From: Syncephalastrum monosporum B8922
Lineage: Eukaryota > Mucoromycota > Mucoromycetes > Mucorales > Syncephalastraceae
NCBI GenBank assembly: GCA_000697355.1
Contig: JNEN01001200.1
Location: 124,001-188,000 of the forward strand
Direction of reading: 5' to 3'
DNA length: 64,000 nucleotides
In this document: in pieces, positions 61,625 through 64,000 of the stretch
How positions within the stretch are numbered: the first letter of the stretch is position 1
Layout of the letters: each line of letters begins with the position of its first letter
Program-made: the position numbers and the translations under genes
The notes under the pieces: model-generated
Database searches by the model: none
Seen by the model: only the letters and a program-made list of their open reading frames with translations
Told to the model about the DNA's origin: nothing

Positions 61625-62244
61625 ATGAGCAAGACTTTCCAAAAGGGCGTCTCTGAATCCGCCGTCAAGCTCGATGGCTCTGGTCTGCGCATTGCCATTG
61701 TCCACACCCGCTGGAACTACGCCCTCGTCGACCAAATGTACAAGGTCGTTCGCGAATCCCTCATCAACAAGCACGGTGTCCTGCCCGAGAACATTTACAC
61801 CGTAAGTAGTTGTTTATTGGGGTACATAAGGTCGCTGTATTCATACGCCAAACCCGCTAGACGACGGTCTCTGGCTCGTACGAGCTGCCTATGGCTGCCA
61901 AGCAGCTGATCGACGCCTCGAGCGCGCAAGCCAACGCCAACCTGCTGGGCTCGCCTGCTGCCTCGGGCGAGAAGAAGAGCTCGAAGCCCTTCGATGCTGT
62001 GATCTGCCTGGGTCTGGTCATCAAGGGCGGCACTGCTCACTTTGAGTACATCTGCGACGCGGTGACACACGGTATCATGCGTGTCCAGCTCGACACGGGC
62101 GTGCCTGTCATTTTCGGTGTCTTGACCTGCTACAACGACGAGCAGGCCATCGCTCGCGCCACCACCGAGGAGGGCTACGCTCACTCGGAGGAATGGGCCG
62201 CTGCCGCTGTTGAGCAGGGTCTGCGTCGCTATGTTCAGCTTTAA
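61625..62244 (+). CDS. RIB4: 6,7-dimethyl-8-ribityllumazine synthase
   Basis: Two exons (61625-61801, 61861-62244), 186 aa. Motifs: [51 protein letters not shown] with the catalytic His, [16 protein letters not shown], and a C-terminal helix [14 protein letters not shown]. Catalyses condensation of the ribitylaminopyrimidine with 3,4-dihydroxy-2-butanone 4-phosphate, the penultimate step of riboflavin synthesis, as a cytosolic pentamer. A Ser/Lys-rich insertion ([16 protein letters not shown]) sits before the core beta strand, as in other fungal enzymes. Intact. Confidence 0.96.
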
Positions 62245-62731
62245 GTAGCGTGGGTCTGCCTTTCTCGTATATCTTTTGTAACTCTTTTTCTTTCTGTATA
62301 CTTTTACACACGCACTGTGATGACACATCAATTTCAAATACATATCACAACCCAGCTGCATATCGCAAGAATCACATTCACCGCATCTTGGTTTGAACCA
62401 ATCACATTTGAGTTGCGGACCTTCAAAAAAATTTTCATTGTTATATAAAGGAAGCGCGTTCGCCGCCCTCTTCTGGTTTTTTTTTTTTTTTCTTGGGGGG
62501 AAGATGATAGCTCGCGCCTTCCGGGCTCACACACGAAGAGACTTGTTCTCTATTGCTGCCCGTGGGAAAGTCCGAGACAAGCCGTAATGCCTTTGCGGGC
62601 AGACGACTCATGTTGTCGAGTGGGGACCAGAAAACAGTCGCTGCTTGCAGCCTCTTGAAACTTTCACCTGGCGGAAATGGTACCACAGTGCGATGCGCGG
62701 GACCGACCTTGTGTTGGTAACTCGATTCGGA
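62245..62731. other. Spacer with a TATA box of unassigned target
   Basis: Holds the RIB4 3' flank, then GTTATATAAAGG near 62440 followed by a T-run and a short plus-strand frame (MIARAFRAHTRRDLFSIAAR, about 62504-62586). A small plus-strand gene is possible but I cannot extend it. Confidence 0.4.
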
Positions 62732-63060
62732 TTACTCATCGTCTTCCTCCCAACCCCAATCCAAAAAGTATAAATGATAAAATGGTCTCCAAAGTGAGAA
62801 TGGTGGGAGATGGCTTGAAAACCAGCGCGATGTAGCCGGATGAGCATGAGCCTTGTGTCTTTGGCATTGTCGGAATGCAAGATACGAGACAAAGTGAAAG
62901 GAAACGTGAAAGAAAGAGGTGCACTCACTGTCTGAAGTGGCTCGCCGCTGCTGTCGTTGGTATGAGTGAGTACGGCCGTGAGCAAGGGCTGGATGGACTT
63001 AGGCAATGTAACAGTGCCGAGTGTAGAGTGTAGAGTGTCACCAGGATGGACAGTGTTCAT
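62732..63060 (-). CDS. Possible small two-exon gene, unidentified
   Basis: Minus strand: exon 63060-62929 begins MNTVHPGDTLHSTLGTVTLP and ends at a GTGAGT donor. A 77-nt intron ends AGACACAAG. Exon 62851-62732 continues in frame (AHAHPATSRWFSSHLPPF) to DWGWEEDDE and stop, giving 83 aa. The frame, splice sites and acidic C-terminus make it plausible, but I recognise no family; an upstream in-frame ATG at 63102 is possible. Could also be an unspliced fragment of a longer gene. The gap 63061-63293 to the next gene carries a TATATAAAG box near 63155 on the plus strand. Confidence 0.35.
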
Positions 63061-63293
63061 AGGCAGCAGAGACAACACCAGTATTTGTTTTTGCCACACC
63101 ACAAGAGGTGGGCACCTCTGTCCGTAGAGAAAGAGCGAGAGCGGCTGCCTTGGATATATAAAGTGAAGAAATCCTGTGGTCTATTTGGCTATTTGATAAC
63201 GTGTGACGGCACCTACTGCTGTTACGGCTTGCTTCACTTCTGCTTCCTTTTGCAATGGCAAATAATGGGCGATTGGAGCTTCTACGCTCCACC

Positions 63294-64000
63294 ATGATGG
63301 GGGCCGAGGGCCGTGAAGAGAAGGTCGAAGGTACACAGGCTTCGCTAAGCTATTCTGCTGTCGTCTTTGCATAGTTTAAAATAAAGCATACTTACTCACT
63401 TACGGTCCGCTCCCGTCCCAGTCAACCAGCGCCATCTCATTGACAAGATCCTTGCTCGTTATTCTGCCGAGTATGTTCTCTACCGAGAACTCATGCAGAA
63501 CGCAGGCAGGTCATCACGACGATTCACCTTCTCGTACTCATTACTGCCACTATGATCATTTCTTTCAATAGACGATGCCTCGTCATCGGCTGTGCGCATC
63601 GAGTTCCAGTCCGTCGGCGGCGCAGCGGTGGACGCGAGCAAACCGCCCAACCTGGCTGCCAAATGCGATAAGGTCATATTTAAGAACAATGGTATCCCTT
63701 TCCGCCCTGAAGATTGGTCCCGCCTGAAACGCATTGCCGAGGGCAACCCAGGTAAGCATAGCCTAGCATAGCTTAGCTTAGCTTAGTCCAGTATGGTATA
63801 GCAGAGCAGAGCAGAGCAGAGCATAGTCTACCTTTTCCTGCCATGATAACAGGTTCCTAACATTGCACAGACGAACAAAAAATCGGTGCCTTTGGTGTCG
63901 GCTTCTATTCGCTGTTCTCCGTCTGCGAGAACCCTTTGTAAGTGTATCATGCCACAGTGCTATATATAAGGCTGCTAGGGACTCATGCATGCCTCACTTT
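63294..64000 (+). CDS. Sacsin-like GHKL ATPase domain protein, 5' part only
   Basis: Gene runs off the right edge. The first exon starts at ATG 63294 (MMGAEGREEKVE). The next encodes NQRHLIDKILARYSAEYVLY and RELMQNA, with the ATP/Mg-binding Asn of the GHKL N-box. After a GC-AG intron comes DDASSSAVRIEFQSVGG, then IPFRPEDWSRLKRIAEGNP, and after another intron EQKIGAFGVGFYSLFSVCEN, the G1 box. These motifs belong to the Hsp90-like ATPase domain of sacsin and fungal DUF3684-type proteins, usually well over 1000 residues and linked to protein quality control. The intron 63752-63870 contains AGCTT and AGCAG microrepeats. The N-terminal exon is the least certain part. Confidence 0.85.

Overview
This is nuclear DNA from a filamentous fungus, most likely an early-diverging one (Mucoromycota, Mucorales-like). 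Genes are interrupted by 45-150 nt GT-AG introns with CTAAC/CTGAC-type branch sites. Many start codons follow TATA boxes and pyrimidine-rich leaders. Homopolymer runs and CA microsatellites are common. Multi-copy gene families of a kind I associate with Mucoromycota sit in repeat-rich DNA. The genus is inference.

Layout. (1) 1-36.7 kb is a mostly ordinary gene arm. It holds a secreted double-psi beta-barrel protein (1.7 kb), a Kelch/single-pass membrane protein (5.7-7.9 kb), a 6-phosphofructo-2-kinase whose phosphatase half has lost its catalytic histidine (10.8-12.9 kb), two small unknown proteins, a DUF202 membrane protein (16.8-17.6 kb), a proteinase K-like subtilase (18.5-19.8 kb), a giant Sel1-repeat protein with an N-myristoylation-like start (22.2-27.1 kb), a divergent hexokinase (28.1-29.6 kb), a WDR44/Dgr2-like WD40 protein (29.9-32.5 kb) and an unidentified 907-residue helical protein (33.1-36.7 kb). 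(2) 36.7-55 kb is an accessory, transposon-rich block. It holds copies of an expanded gene family (one intact at 41.4-43.1 kb, two broken at 37.5 and 51.1 kb, and a probable distant broken relative at 8.8-9.8 kb), a 365-bp tandem repeat, two Tc1/IS630-type transposase remnants, a LINE tail, a complete but decayed pogo-like element with TA target duplication and 23-bp inverted repeats, an aldehyde dehydrogenase pseudogene cut off by a family copy, and a decayed gene whose C-terminal half looks like a Fanzor/TnpB-type protein. (3) 55.4-64 kb is a compact housekeeping arm. It holds a ZSWIM7/Sws1 homolog, a GON7-like KEOPS subunit, coronin, a CHIP (STUB1) TPR/U-box ubiquitin ligase sharing a 143-bp divergent promoter with lumazine synthase, a small uncertain gene, and the 5' end of a sacsin-like GHKL ATPase gene.

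The genes do not form one pathway; this is ordinary fungal gene order broken by an accessory island. Metabolic genes are PFK2, hexokinase and lumazine synthase (riboflavin). CHIP and the GHKL protein suggest protein quality control. Sws1 suggests recombination repair, coronin actin dynamics, and GON7 tRNA t6A modification. Exon junctions were worked out by hand from splice consensus and reading phase. For every multi-exon gene where I give a protein length, the exon lengths sum to a whole number of codons.
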